Notes: generated by a model not told the origin, from the sequence alone. A DNA stretch of 64,000 bases from Heliocidaris erythrogramma (GCA_025617745.1 CM046864.1:24469152-24533151); one strand, 5' to 3'; shown: positions 23,110 to 35,152, counted from the stretch's first letter. Numbers and translations: made by a program.

Positions 23110-25107
23110 TTTTACCCCAAAAAAGTCTCTCCTGCCATAGGTTTACACGCGAAAGCAATGAATTTTAGGATGATTATAATTCCCATAATTTTTATTTGAA
23201 AATATAAAAAACGTGATTTACATAAAATCTGCGGAAATTATAATCATTCAAAAATTCCCGTTTTTGCGTGTTAACCTATGGGAGATGGAAGGCCAAAAGC
23301 ATGCATATTCCCGGGGAGTTATGCGGGGACCCTTGCACCTTTTGAGCCTTCATTAAGCCTTTTCAGAGTCTCAAATTACATGTAAGCCACATTTGCACTC
23401 AATTCAAGGTAATACTAGAGGAACTATAATCATTACTGAGTCACGTCTTTCGGATGGTGACGTTAAAGGTCGGTCCCAGACGTAAATAATCATATCTGAT
23501 TGATACACGTCTGTAAAAACCCAATTACACACACACACACACACACACAAAATGAAAATGGACAAAATGATTTTGTTAATTCTATTTTGTAACAGAATGA
23601 TTTTGTTATACGAAATGAAAATGGACAAAATCATTTTGTCCTATCCATTTTGTAACAGAATGATTTTGTTATACGAAATGAAATACGACAAAATCATTTT
23701 GTCCTTTCAATTTTGTAACAGAATGATTCTGTTACAAAATGAAAATGAACAAAATCATTTTGTCCTGTCCATTTTGTAACAGCTATAATTTGGTTACAGA
23801 ATGAAATGGACAAAATTATTTTGTCCTGTCAATTTTATAACAGAATGATTCTGTTACAAAATAGAATTAACAAAATCATTTTGTCCTCTCCATTTTGTAA
23901 CAGAATGGTTTTGTTATACAAAATGAAAATGGACAAAATCATTTTGTCCTATCCATTTTGTAACAGAATGATTTTGTTATACGAAATGAAATACGACAAA
24001 ATCATTTTGTCCTATCCATTTTGTAACAGAATGATTTTGTCATACGAAATGAAATACGACAAAATCATTTTGTCCTTTCAATTTTGTAACAGAATGAGTC
24101 TGTTACAAAATGAAAATGAACAAAATCATTTTGTCCTGTCCATTTTGTAACAGAATGATTTTGTTACAAAATAGAATGGACAAAATTATTTTGTCCTGTC
24201 AATTTTGTAACAGAATGATTTCGTTACAGAATAAAATGGGAGTGTAAAATATTTTGTCACAAAATAAATTTTTGTTACAGAATGAAAATGGTCAGAATCA
24301 TTTTGTTACAGAATAACCTTTCCAAATTCATTTTGTAACAAAATGAACCGTTGTTCAATAATTTTGTAACAGAAGACAGTTTTGAGTGAATTTTGTCACG
24401 AAATGAGGCAATTTTGTAACGGAATAGGCACTTTACACTTGGCGCCCCATACCAAGTAAGCTGTCATTTAATACAATACCTTGGAAGAGATGTTTTTATG
24501 TTCAAAATGGTATCTCAGAACCGTACCGGGCCGGCCCGGCCGCCCCGGCGCCGATGAAGACGTACCATATACCAGCATGCATGCAGCTCGCAGAGATGCA
24601 AAAAAGGTGTCTCACTACGGTACGTCTACAGTTACTACTTATCCTGCTTAGTCACAGATCAGTTCGGAAAGTCCGTACTATATCGAGTCGAGGGAGGACT
24701 GGGTGGGACTGGGGGCCAGTGTTTCTACTTTTCAAAATGAAATAATCCTGGCTGAATGAGCTATCAAAACTAGCAGGAATTTGAGGAATTTGATCCTATT
24801 TCATCAATTTTTCAAGATATTTCATAACCCCCCTTTTTTAATTTCTCAGGTGTCGAAGAGAGAGAGAGAGAGAAAGAAAAACACCCCCTTTTTTAATGAA
24901 ATCTCCGGGAGAAAGATAAAAAAACACCCCCTTTTTTTACAATTCACGGGCCGGATTATGTCGCCCCCAAAAATACCCCTTTACCGGAGATTTTTGGGAA
25001 CACGCATGCGGTCCCTTCGACCTCGGCAATTTTTTTTCTTCTCGCCAGCCCTCCGAAAGTCGCTCAGTCGAGGGGTGTAGGGTATCAGATATTATTAGTC
25101 CAGTTTT
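23110..25107 (+). repeat. 2-kb tandem duplication, unit 2
   Basis: Second copy of 21115-23109. Differences include a longer (CA)n at about 23526-23550 and a short 'catgcatgcag' variant near 24577. It ends at 'attattagtccagtttt', after which single-copy-looking sequence resumes. Confidence 0.92.
23551..24431. repeat. Palindrome-rich minisatellite, array 2
   Basis: Same array as 21551-22431, duplicated with the 2-kb unit and equal in unit number, with only scattered base changes (for example 'ggacaaaatc' here where array 1 has 'ggaaaaaatc'). Confidence 0.85.
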
Positions 25108-26030
25108 CCTCCATAATTCTCTGACAAGCCAAAAAAGTTATCAGTTCTAAAAGGGGGATACAATTTTATTTAAAAGCCTCCTAAATCCGCCACTGATCCA
25201 TGCTCGGACTGTGAGGTCAGTCTTGCGAGGTGAGCCTTTTTACAACTTTTTCTCGGAGGGTTAATAGAACCACATTGTTAGGCTCTTGGGCTTCCAAACT
25301 AAATTTGGTGCTCGATCCGGGTTTTTCACAATTTAGGCAAGATCCCGTATATGCCAACTTGGGTTTCAAGAAGGGGGCCGCGGCCGATTCGCCCCCTCTT
25401 GATCCGCCCCTGCTATTCTGTCATGGATGTGAAGAATATAATTGCATAGTTTTGGTGGTCGATCTCATTAAATTGAAAGATTGGGGGGAAGCAATAAGAG
25501 ATCATTTTTATTTTTTATTTTTTTTTAAATTTTGTTCCAATTGCTTTATTTTTACTGTTTGTTTTTGTTGGGGGTTTTTGTTGTATTGTTTTTTTTTCCC
25601 GGGGTTTTTTTAAAATCATGTAAATCACTTGTAATTCTTGTGAGTTCTGTTGATTTCCTAATAAAAACACAAATTAAAAAATAAGAGATTATTTTTTCCT
25701 CAATTCTACTGGAGTCATTTTTACAGATCTGTTGTAAGCGAGAGAAAAGAGAGTATGGGAAAAATGAGGGGGGGGGGAGAGACAAAGAGAGATGGGGGCA
25801 AAAGTAATGGGATATTCCTACAAAGACAGAATAGGATTGGTAATAATTAAATTATATCATCAGCTGCTATATTGTTGGTTACTAGTTAATTCAATTCAAA
25901 ACACAGAGGCCATCCCCCTTTTCGTACAATCGGTAAAGGCCATATTGCGTTGGTGATGGCTTCGGAGCAAGCCCCTATACATTTCTACAGCAAAATATTA
26001 CAAATAACTTACCGTAAGTTGGTTATATTG
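25108..26030. other. Anonymous DNA with a solitary hAT-type end
   Basis: 'aaatccgccactg' at about 25183-25195 and 'ttgatccgcccctg' near 25400 look like right ends of CAGTGGCGGAT-type elements without obvious left partners. T-rich and G-rich runs follow. No gene was seen. Confidence 0.4.
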
Positions 26031-26270
26031 GTGGCGTATCCAGGAATGCAGGGAGAGGGGGAGGGACACTCCTGACGAACAAAAAAATCATCAGATACAT
26101 TCTATTTTGAATTTTAAGGACAAGCAAGGAAAAAATTATCACACTCTTCAGATTCTTTATCTGCGGTTGGGGGGGGGGGGGGGTACACATTTCCTTTCAT
26201 ATTATGTCAGATTTTGTTTTGGCTGGCACATAGGGGCATGTACATTCCTGGATAATCTTGGATACGCCAC
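26031..26270. mobile_element. Short hAT-type MITE, GTGGCGTATCCA ends
   Basis: 'gtggcgtatccaggaatg' (26031) and 'gatacgccac' (to 26270), with 'cattcctggata' just inside, form imperfect inverted ends. The 240-bp interior contains a run of 15 G. Non-autonomous. Confidence 0.65.
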
Positions 26271-28231
26271 TCTTAATGTAATCTTTATATTTATATAAGG
26301 AATTGCTCGCACGCAATCTCATTTTATTAAAGCCTTTGCTGTCTTGAATTTTAAAAGAATAAGGCTAATAAAATTACATTGCAGGTCTATAATTCCTATA
26401 ATTTCCATAAATCATATCAAATGAAATATTCTGATTTAATAGAAAAATAAAGATAGCACATTATTATTTTTAAATAACTTTTCCCGACATTCCCGTCAGA
26501 TATCGCAGTGTTTGCTCATATAGAGCTTAATATCAGGGAACATGTTTGGACCCCCCCCCCCCCCCCATCATCACATAAATATTAATAGAAATTTCATAGC
26601 AAATAACTTTAACAAAAATACAAACATCTAGTCCGAAGCCCCCCTCCCAACTCTCACCCTCTCCTCCCTGGTGCAATTAGAGTTGATTCCTATCTGTTTG
26701 GGGACATAACTTTGTATTTGAAGGGACAATATCAAGATTATGCCCTTTAGTTACGGCTTTGCAAAAGGCAAATGTGCTCTCCAGAAAAAGAAGAAAAAAT
26801 GAAGAAAATAAAAAAATACAAACATCTTGGTTAAGACTATAACCTTTCCCTCTCGGCCGATCGACACGTACCACAATATATACGCGTGCTTTATTTCGGC
26901 ACTGAGCACTCTTCGTATTTAAACTCTTTGCTTATGTGCAGATTGATGCAGATCGAAGCCACACGCACACAGCAGCAGTGACAGTGGCGGAGTGTACATG
27001 TATAGAATAAGAGAGTATCCAGACGAGAACTATAAGAAGTGGCAGTGATACTAGCGGTAAAGTGTTCTTGCTTAATTCGAGTGGTGTCCTCGATTCACGA
27101 AGGCCATCCAAACACCTCTGTCCCTCATTGCTGATCTTAGTAAAGTGTTCGCTTCTACCTTTGTGGACCTATTCGAAGAAAATCTACATGATTGCCCATA
27201 GTTGGAGTCATATTTTTCGCAGATACTGTATAGCAATATACGCGAATTCGTGGAAAAACTAGATTTCCTATACTGACTATAGGCTGCACATTGGTAAGTA
27301 TATCGTAGAGCCATGGATGTCACTTAGAAGTACTTGTATGTACTATATCAGTATAAGTATGTGGTAAACGAGTTTCGTTCGTGTTTGTTGTCTTCTGAAC
27401 ATATAGTTCTATCCCATATCAATTGCATAAATTCACTCAAACATGTCGCTCCCCGTTGTCCGCCATGTTGTTTCAAGAGGCGGAGTCTTTAAATAAGAGG
27501 CGGAGTCTGTGAATATTCATTATGCATGCTCGGAAAAGTAGCGCCGGTTGAGTGCGCCATTTTGGGGTAACACTCAACTGTTAGCTTGCCTAGACGTTTC
27601 TGTTAAGAAAAAAAATATATATGTAGCCTATATATGAACAAACGCATAACGATAGGCCTACCTATTACTGATATAATCCTATATATCAATGGTTTTTCCA
27701 AAGTATTAAACACGGTCAGCTAAAACATAGGCCTACTCTAGGCACCTGCCAACATGTAACACCCGCTAGTCAAAGATCATGATGATAGGACTGTACATTT
27801 TTCAGTGGACATCATCCTAAATCAAGCTTACCTATTTATGAGACAGCAGTCTAAATCGTTCATCATGAGAGCACATTGTCCATTAAAACACTTTCGTCTT
27901 ATACCTGTTTGGCCGGACTGCCAGGCAAGTACACGTCATACATACATCATGTAGTATCAATGTATACATGGTATATATGTCTCCAGTACAAGATTTGTAG
28001 TATCTTGTAAACCATGGTTTTTCCAAAGAAGCAATGTCGTTTTTATTCAACAGTGTAATCGTAGGCTTACGTTGATATAAGCAGAGATGTGAACAAAATA
28101 GACTGCAATAAATGCGATGCTTTTGTTAAATGTACAGGACATGAGGATAACCTCATCGAAGTAAAAGTACGGCGCGGCCGGTAATGCACCGTAAGTTACA
28201 TTATGTTCATGTGACGTCAGCTCGTGATAGC
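26271..28231. other. Gene-poor stretch, possible untranslated exon
   Basis: A run of 16 C lies near 26551. The direct repeat 'aagaggcggagtct' occurs twice (about 27475 and 27497). The sequence 'ctgcacattggtaagtatat' near 27287 contains a consensus 5' splice site but no convincing coding frame precedes it. An untranslated first exon is possible but unproven. Confidence 0.35.
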
Positions 28232-28360
28232 GCTTGGTAGCCAAAAGTGTGATAGCGTATTGAAGGCGTAATAAAGTAGGTCCGTAATTATACAATATGT
28301 GTACTTACGGACCTACTTTATTACGCCTTCAATACGCTATCACACTTTTGGCTACCAAGC
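28232..28360. repeat. Perfect palindrome 1 (56-bp arms, 17-bp loop)
   Basis: 28232-28287 is the exact reverse complement of 28305-28360, with no mismatch in 56 bp ('gcttggtagccaaaagtg' against 'cacttttggctaccaagc' at the outer ends). The loop is 28288-28304. Confidence 0.95.
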
Positions 28361-28465
28361 TTCGAAATTCATTTTCAGAACTGTCCAAGAAATATTCAGG
28401 CGATAAGTATAATACTTATCGCCTGAATATTTCTTGGACAGTTCTGAAAATGAATTTCGAAGCTT
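28357..28465. repeat. Perfect palindrome 2 (54-bp arms, 1-bp center)
   Basis: Symmetric about base 28411: 28357-28410 is the exact reverse complement of 28412-28465. The outer end is 'aagcttcgaaattc'. It overlaps palindrome 1 by four bases at 28357-28360. Confidence 0.95.
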
Positions 28466-30409
28466 TTTAAAAAAGAGATGTACTAACGATTACGAATTAC
28501 GATTATGTCGTTTCCAAAATAAATATTTATTTCATTTGTAAAATATATGTCAAAAGTTAAAGATGTCGGAGATACAAATTCCAGATTTTAGAAATGCAAG
28601 AACCAAAAATGCTGGAGGCAATTGTATTTCTGAAGGCAAGTTTTCCACAGGTTCGTAATGTTTAAGCTAAGGTTCCGAAACACAGTTTCGTTTTCATATT
28701 ACCAGGCCGTTCATACTTCCGAAAATAGAAATTGAAATATATATTTCCAAACATTTGTTTCACCACTCCGAAAGTTTGTTCCTATTAACACTGTAATTTT
28801 TACCACTTGCATATTTACCTCTGATTTACTCTGACATTCCTAGACTTAGACCTAACCAGGGTAACTAAATATCTTGTATTTTTAGAAACATATAACTCTG
28901 ATCATATAAAAAGAATCAAGTCCTTATCATATATTTACCATGCTCTGTCTTGGACTGTTCATGTGTATATCCTCATTTTCATTTAAAGTTCACTCCTGTA
29001 TGCTAATTGCGACCACGTTGACACAAGTCTATCTTTCTGCATTAAAATTTCTCTGATTTCCTTATTGCTGAACTAACAGTATTCACACAGTCCATGTTTT
29101 CCATAAAATGTTCCATCTTGAAAACGACGTGTTGGCAATGACTTGCTTCCTTTAGTTATACACCGAACAAGATTTTCCACGACCTGACCTCCAGACCAGC
29201 AAAAGAAATAGGGAAGATTAGGATCAAATATATGCACTAAAAGTACTAGTAGTTGAATGTTAATGGCCTACTGTAAGGACGTCAAATGCCGTTTAAATGA
29301 GCGCGAAAGCACGATATTGCATGACGGTCACAGTTCATTTAACTGTTGGCTGTACTTTGAACCATGCACGGTGTGTTATTGTTGCTATGCGATATCGTAT
29401 CTTACAGGAAATCATTTATGCGTCGTGGGAATGATTATTTCAAGGACCAGTCACACCGTACAAAAATGCTTACAGTAATTTATTCTTACCCAGTTAGTCA
29501 AAATGTTCCTATACCTTTTTTATGAATCTTACGTATGAACTACTTTCCTGAGATTCACCGCATGTACTTCTTGATCAGGCAATCGCTTACCTCCCTAATT
29601 GACACCAAGCAATCTACGTCATGCACATGGGTCATCGCGCGCGTTCATTTTATAAACAGGGTGTTTGGTGTGTTTTTTTTTTTTTTTTTGCACTTTGAGA
29701 GGCTTTGTAGTTACCACCTTAAACAAACATTTTTCACAATATACTTCATCAGTACTTAAATCATCCTCTTTTCTCTCTTACTTGTATAGGACTACACGCA
29801 TCTCACGATCTGATAGACGAATTATTTTTTCACTGTAGACAAATCGAGTTACCCCATGATAGAATGGCACAATCCAATAGACGTCACTTCGTGAATAATG
29901 TGACAACAAAGAGAGTTCATTTGTGAATGAACAGCAAAAGTGTACCAAATTCCGGTCAACTAATCAGAATCATCTTTACAGTGTAGTAAATCAACGCAAA
30001 GCCGTTTAATCGATTACCAGATTACTCTCCGCGCTCCACGGTGCAAGAGAATTTGCACACAAACCCTATGCTAATGGAGAAGGCGTGAACGATTCCAAGA
30101 TGAGTTCTCAATTTTTAAATTCACAGGGACGGCTTCAAAAGCAAAGGGACAGCTGGAAAATACGATACTTTTAAAGACAAATTTATATTTAATCAGTCTA
30201 TCGTCGCCGCTTTTATTTTAAAATGGCGTTTTGCTTTAAATCAATAAAAATCATAATTCTTCTTTTTTCACGCAGCTGAAAGGAACGCCTGCTAGATGTA
30301 ATGACAGTCGTCGTTTGTTCAATATCCACGTGTGTATGATGACCAACACGGCTGGCGTGGCAGCAGTACTATAGTATTTTTCCCCCTCTCTATCTACATT
30401 CTTTCCTGA
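28466..30409. other. No supportable gene
   Basis: AT-rich anonymous DNA. One T18 run near 29672. Short open frames have no recognisable motif. Confidence 0.45.
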
Positions 30410-30479
30410 ATAATTTGTGTCTCTCTTATCTTCTTTTTCGTATGTATTTCTTTGTTTTCAACTATCTGTCTTCCTTTTT

Positions 30480-31313
30480 GATGCCTCCGCCCACCGTAGG
30501 TGGTAGCGGGAGGCATTATGTTTTCGGGTCGTCCGTCCGTCCGTCCGTACGTCCGTCCCCTTTTCGTTCTCGCGATAACTTCAAAACTGTTATTGGATCA
30601 GTTTGTAACTTGGCCCAGGTATGCATATTGGAGGGACGATGAACGGATTAGATTTTGGGGTCTCAATGTCAAAGGTCAAAGGTCACAGAGGTAATTATGT
30701 ACATAAAAATGGTTCGTTCTCGCAATAACTTCAGAACTGTTTGACGGATCAACCTCTAACTTGGCCCATGTATGCATATGGGAGGGACGATGAACTGATT
30801 AGATTTTACGGTCTCAAGGTCAAAGTTCAAAGGTCAGAGGCGTCATTATGTACATAAAAATGGTTCGTTCTCGCAATAACTTCAGAACTGTTTGACGGAT
30901 CAACCTCTAACTTGGCCCATGTATGCATATGTGAGGGACGGTGAACTGATTTAGATTTTAAGGTTCTCAAGGTCAAAGTTCAAAGGTCATACAGGTCATT
31001 ATATACATAAAAATGGTTCGTGATGTATGGAGTCTAGGCCTACCTATTTTAGAAATGTCAAGGGGACAGTGGTCTATTTGCTATTATCTATTTCCTTGGT
31101 GTATTTGATGATTGTAAGTTATCAATGGTAATTTTTTTATTTGTACGGGATGAAAATGAAATGAAAAAATGTTTCCTGTGCTTTTTAAGTGAAAAGCTTT
31201 TTAGTTTTGTTGGACCATTCCTTTATACAGAGTGCACATGTATGCCATATATTTCCAATCTGGTGATGGCGGAGGCATAAATTCCGACCGGGCGCGGTCG
31301 AAGATTCATCTAG
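30480..31313 (+). mobile_element. Helentron-like non-autonomous element (HINE), family 2
   Basis: The 5' end is a cruciform: outer GCCTCC-GC/GC-GGGAGGC around CCACC-gta-GGTGG (30491-30503). It is followed by 'cattatgttttcgggtcg' and a (GTCC)n microsatellite. Then come three tandem core units of about 153 bp ('ttcgttctcgcaataactt' near 30560, 30712 and 30865). The terminal 'atgcctccgcc' (30481-30491) is repeated inverted as 'ggcggaggcat' (31268-31278). A 3' hairpin CGACCG-ggcg-CGGTCG (31285-31300) precedes the terminal CTAG (31310-31313), which is followed by T. Same plan as the elements at 9238 and 57487. No coding capacity. Confidence 0.75.
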
Positions 31314-31344
31314 TTTTTTATTTATTTATTTATTTTTTTTATCA

Positions 31345-31540
31345 CTGATTGTCTACGGTCATGTACATGTATTATACGCTGATGACGTTGTTATGTGTAT
31401 TTTGCATAAAGATATTAATGTTATTACAGCACAGCTCGAAGCTGATTAGTATGCTAATAATGAATGGTAATGTCATGCTTTTGATGCTTAAGTGCATATC
31501 AATAATGAAATTAAACAAATGAAAAGCATTATATATCTAG
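31345..31540 (+). pseudogene. LINE reverse transcriptase scrap
   Basis: Translation of 31365 onward gives 'YADDVVMCILHKDINVI', matching the YADD catalytic box and following residues of LINE reverse transcriptases, with stops soon after. About 190 bp remains. Confidence 0.6.
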
Positions 31541-32139
31541 AATTCGAAATGGTTGATATGTCGAAGATTCATTATAGTTTTCTTATGTAATCTTTGTTTT
31601 TCTTCTCTCTTCTTTTTTCCCTATGAATTATGTTGTTTTTCTTCTCTATGACTTCCTTTTTTCCTTATGTATTTCTTTGTTTTTCTTCTATCTTCTTTTT
31701 TTCCTTATGTATTACTTTGTTTTATTCTCTATATCTTTTTTTTAATTTCTTTGTTATTTTTTTTTTTTTTTTTTTTGGTCTCTTGCTTCCCTTTCCTTAT
31801 ATATTTCTTTGTTTTTCTGCTCTCTGTCTTCCTTTTTGGTATTCACAACCCTTGCGTCAAATACGGGCGAACGTCTAATAAGAGACTATGAAAATCACTG
31901 GACTGTACGACCTTGCTGTACGGGGTTAACGATCGGCAAATTTAACGCTAAACGTTATAACGCTTTCGCGTCAATTTATTACACTGCTGAAAGAAGGAGG
32001 AAAAATTAGATTGGTGAAATTAGATTGGTGAAAGCAGATTGGTGAAATTTTGAACGAAATTAATCGGACAAGCAATGAGAAAGTTATGAATTTTTGAAAG
32101 TTTTTTGAATTTCAAATTGGCCGAATATATAGGTTATGT

Positions 32140-32612
32140 GATGTAGCTGCAGACGGTTTATGCACGCTTGGGCTAAAACCACTTGGTCTAATTTCAAGAT
32201 GGCCGGGCTACCTCATTCGGGCTAAACCCTTTTGGTCCACTTTTCATTTGGTCTAATTTGCACTTGGTTTAACAGCCAGTAGGTCTAATGACCACTTGGG
32301 ATAATTATCACTTGGTCTAATGACAATTTCGTCTACTTAATTTTTTTCTCACTTGGTCTACTACCAGTTCGTCTAATGTGAGTTTGTCTAATTCCCAGTC
32401 AATCTAAAACTAGTTGGTCTACAGGCATAAATCCACTTGGTCTAGTATCCATTTGGTCTACATGGCATTTATATGGTCTAATGTGCATTTGGTCTAACTT
32501 TCATTTAGTCCATTTTCCATTTAGTCTAATTGTCAGTTGGTCTAAATGCCAATGTGTCTAAACGTCACTTCGCCTAATTATCACTAAGGCTAATTGCCTG
32601 TTGGGCTTTTCC
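32140..32612. repeat. Degenerate CACTTGGTCTAAT minisatellite
   Basis: The motif 'cacttggtctaatg' and variants (ttggtctaa, tcgtctaat, ttagtctaa) recur roughly every 17-25 bp for about 470 bp, all in one orientation. The spacing is irregular, and the 9-mer core is better conserved than the sequence between. No gene. Confidence 0.8.
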
Positions 32613-33490
32613 CTTTTCGTCTACGCACCTACCAACAACACTATGCGTCATTTTGTTGGCCATCCCTGGGTTGTGGGTAAGAAAAAAATATATTTTCAAG
32701 CTAAATGTAAAAGTCAATTCCCAAGGATTGGAAAAGTATATATCAAAGATAAATCTTAAAGAAGATAAGTTTGAGGGGAAAAAAATGGTTTCATTTCACA
32801 AAATGTTTCGGAGAGTCTATGTTCTCTTTGATTGTTTTGTACGTAATATATTATTGTACACAACGTCCCAATACACCGCTGTGCAGCTGTATATGTTGTT
32901 ATATTATGGTGTATTCTATTGAATAAGTATGTACATGACAAATCATGGAAAAAGCCATATGCAGTATATGTACGATCTTTTGTAAAAATTGTTATTTTGA
33001 TGATGAATAAAGGAACCCCGTGGAAGGGTAAAAAAAAAAAAAAAAAAAATGCTGCTGCTCGATCGCTTCGCTTCCCCGCACAACATTATTTGACTCGGGG
33101 AGGGGGGGGGGGGGCGCAAATTCAATGTTTGTCCAGGGCGTCATAATACCTAGATACGCCACTGCCTCAAAAAGAAGAAAAGAAAAGGCAATGAACAAGT
33201 ATAAAAAGCGGCATTTTTGTGGGTAGCAGAAGACACTTTTGGGGTGCTTGGAAAGGTGTGGGGGGGGGGGGGGCATTGTGCCCCCTGCCAACGAGTGAGT
33301 TAATATTCGTTTTAGATGAACAAATAATAATTAAAATGATGAAAACTATTATAAAGATGAGTATCATGATATGCTTGTTCCAAATATAACGATGTAGATC
33401 GAAGTAGATATCGAGTTATTACGTTTTAAGCCTACGACACTATTCGCGCTGCAATAAATTTTGAAAATCCGCCCGAAACCACGATCTGTC
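32613..33490. other. Anonymous DNA with homopolymer runs
   Basis: Holds an A20 run (about 33030), G runs (about 33102 and 33260) and a hAT-type right end 'tagatacgccactg' near 33152 with no clear left partner. Confidence 0.45.
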
Positions 33491-33504
33491 CCATCCCAGG
33501 TAGC

Positions 33505-34060
33505 AAGCCCATATGGGGCTTATGTGGGCCCCATATGGGTTTGCATATGGGTCCCACATGGGTATGCCCACATGGGCCCCATAAGATTTTGCACCCAAGG
33601 CCCATGTGGGTTCCATATGGGCCATCCCAGATGGGCAAATATGGGTTCGGCCAGGGGCCCATCTGGGTATAAATGTGGGAAATATGTGGGTATAATATGG
33701 GCTATCCCGTATGGGTATTATCTGTGTGGTCCATATGGGTCCCACATGGGAATGCCCATATGGGGCCCTATAGGATTTTGCACCCAAGGCCCATGTGGCC
33801 CGGGCCCATAAGGGCCACTCAATATGGTTAATATGGGTTCAGTCTGGGGCCAATCTGGGTATAAATGTGGGCAATATGTGGGCAAAATATTATGGTTCCC
33901 ACATTGGAATGCCCAGCCCGTAATATTTTGCACCCAAGGCCCATAGGGGACCCATATGGGCCATACTAAATGGCCCATATGGGTTTAATCTGGGGCCTAT
34001 CTGGGTAATATGTGGGAACAGTATGATTGATCCCATATATTGCGTTTCCCCATGGCCACA
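33505..34060. repeat. CCCATATGGG higher-order minisatellite
   Basis: The palindromic decamer CCCATATGGG and variants (CCCACATGGG, CCCATATGGGC) recur dozens of times with spacing near 10 and 20 bp. A longer register is marked by 'ttttgcacccaaggcccat' at about 33575, 33777 and 33916. Because the unit is palindromic, both strands give similar GPIWVPHG-like frames, which explains the long opposing open frames. Confidence 0.85.
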
Positions 34061-34540
34061 GCTGTGCTAGTACAAAAAACAACATTAAAAAGAAAAGTGG
34101 GGGTACTTGAAATATAAGTTGCCGGTGACCTGCCATACAACCTGTATACATACATCTATGTTACAAATAATGAGCATTGCCTGCGGAATTTTTGTCTTGA
34201 AAATAGACCTGTTTGGGCAGTCCACAAATATCTGAGCATGCATATATATATATGAAGTACCCCCCACCAAACCCATTCACGCTGAAATGAATTCACTTAT
34301 TGCTATACATACCAAATAAATTTACTCCAGGGTAGTAATCAGATTATCAAAGTAAACCTTTTTTATTGAAAATATGCATCTATAAATGATATGTTCAAAC
34401 AAAAATACTGTGGAATTTTACTTTTAAGTTGGGGATATGCAACGACATACATGAATTTTATATTGATCTGCAAATATACTTTCAATTGTTCGTACATGCC
34501 CATGAAATTTAATTAATAATATAAAATGGAGTCAAAAGGG

Positions 34541-34579
34541 GCCTGAGCTTTCGATCCTAGCAGAATCTTCGTCAGAGGC
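34541..34579 (-). ncRNA. Hammerhead-ribozyme-like motif in Penelope-like 3' region
   Basis: On the minus strand, starting at 34579: stem I strand GCCU, core CUGACGA, helix II GAUUC-UGCUA-GGAUC (five pairs including one G-U), core GAAA, then GCUC and AGGC, which pairs with GCCU. Published Penelope-like elements carry minimal type I hammerheads in their terminal repeats. Here the spacing GAAA-GC-UC-AGGC would put cleavage after UC with helix III reduced to two unpaired bases, so activity of a monomer is doubtful. The location downstream of a GIY-YIG frame supports the assignment. Confidence 0.6.
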
Positions 34580-35107
34580 AAAAAGACAAACATAAAAAGC
34601 AAGACAAGCATATATATACTACAGACACAAAACAGATTACAAGTAACAGGAACTGTAAGGAGGAGCTGTGGACACAAAACAATGGGAACAAAAGGGGAGT
34701 GTGGGGAGTCAAAAACCATGAGTCAAGTGGGTGTGGAGGGGGATTAAAACAAATACAAAGGCGTGGAGATCCAAGGAGAGTAATGAGCCCCAAGCTCAAG
34801 GGTGGGTAACCTGTGAAAGCAAAGGATAAGTGGGGAGGCAACATCAAACAGGATAAGGAACAATGCAAAGACAAGAGAAAGGAATAAGTAGTGTACAAGT
34901 CCAGTGCAGTGGAGAGGTAGGGCAGAAAATAAAGAGGGAGTCGAGTTGTCAGACACCAAGTGCAAAATATATGGCATATAAAGTAAAGTGTGGTGAAAAA
35001 GCTGTCTGCTGTATACAAGACTATAAGATGTAAGGCATACTCAATACTGAAGAATATAAACATGTTATAAAGTCTAAACCAAACGAGGAGGTAAAATGCA
35101 AATAAAA

Positions 35108-35152
<45 letters not shown>

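Larger units (their letters stand above)
30410..31845. repeat. T-rich minisatellite (TATTTCTTTGTTTTTCTTCTC), split by a HINE
   Basis: Units with 'tatgtatttctttgtttt' and 'tatcttctttttcc' lie at 30415-30478 and again at 31585-31845. The family 2 Helentron-like element and a LINE scrap sit between them. Confidence 0.65.

Noticed and set aside
33432..33978. GPIWVPHG-like repeat proteins on both strands
   Set aside because: Direct consequence of the palindromic CCCATATGGG array.
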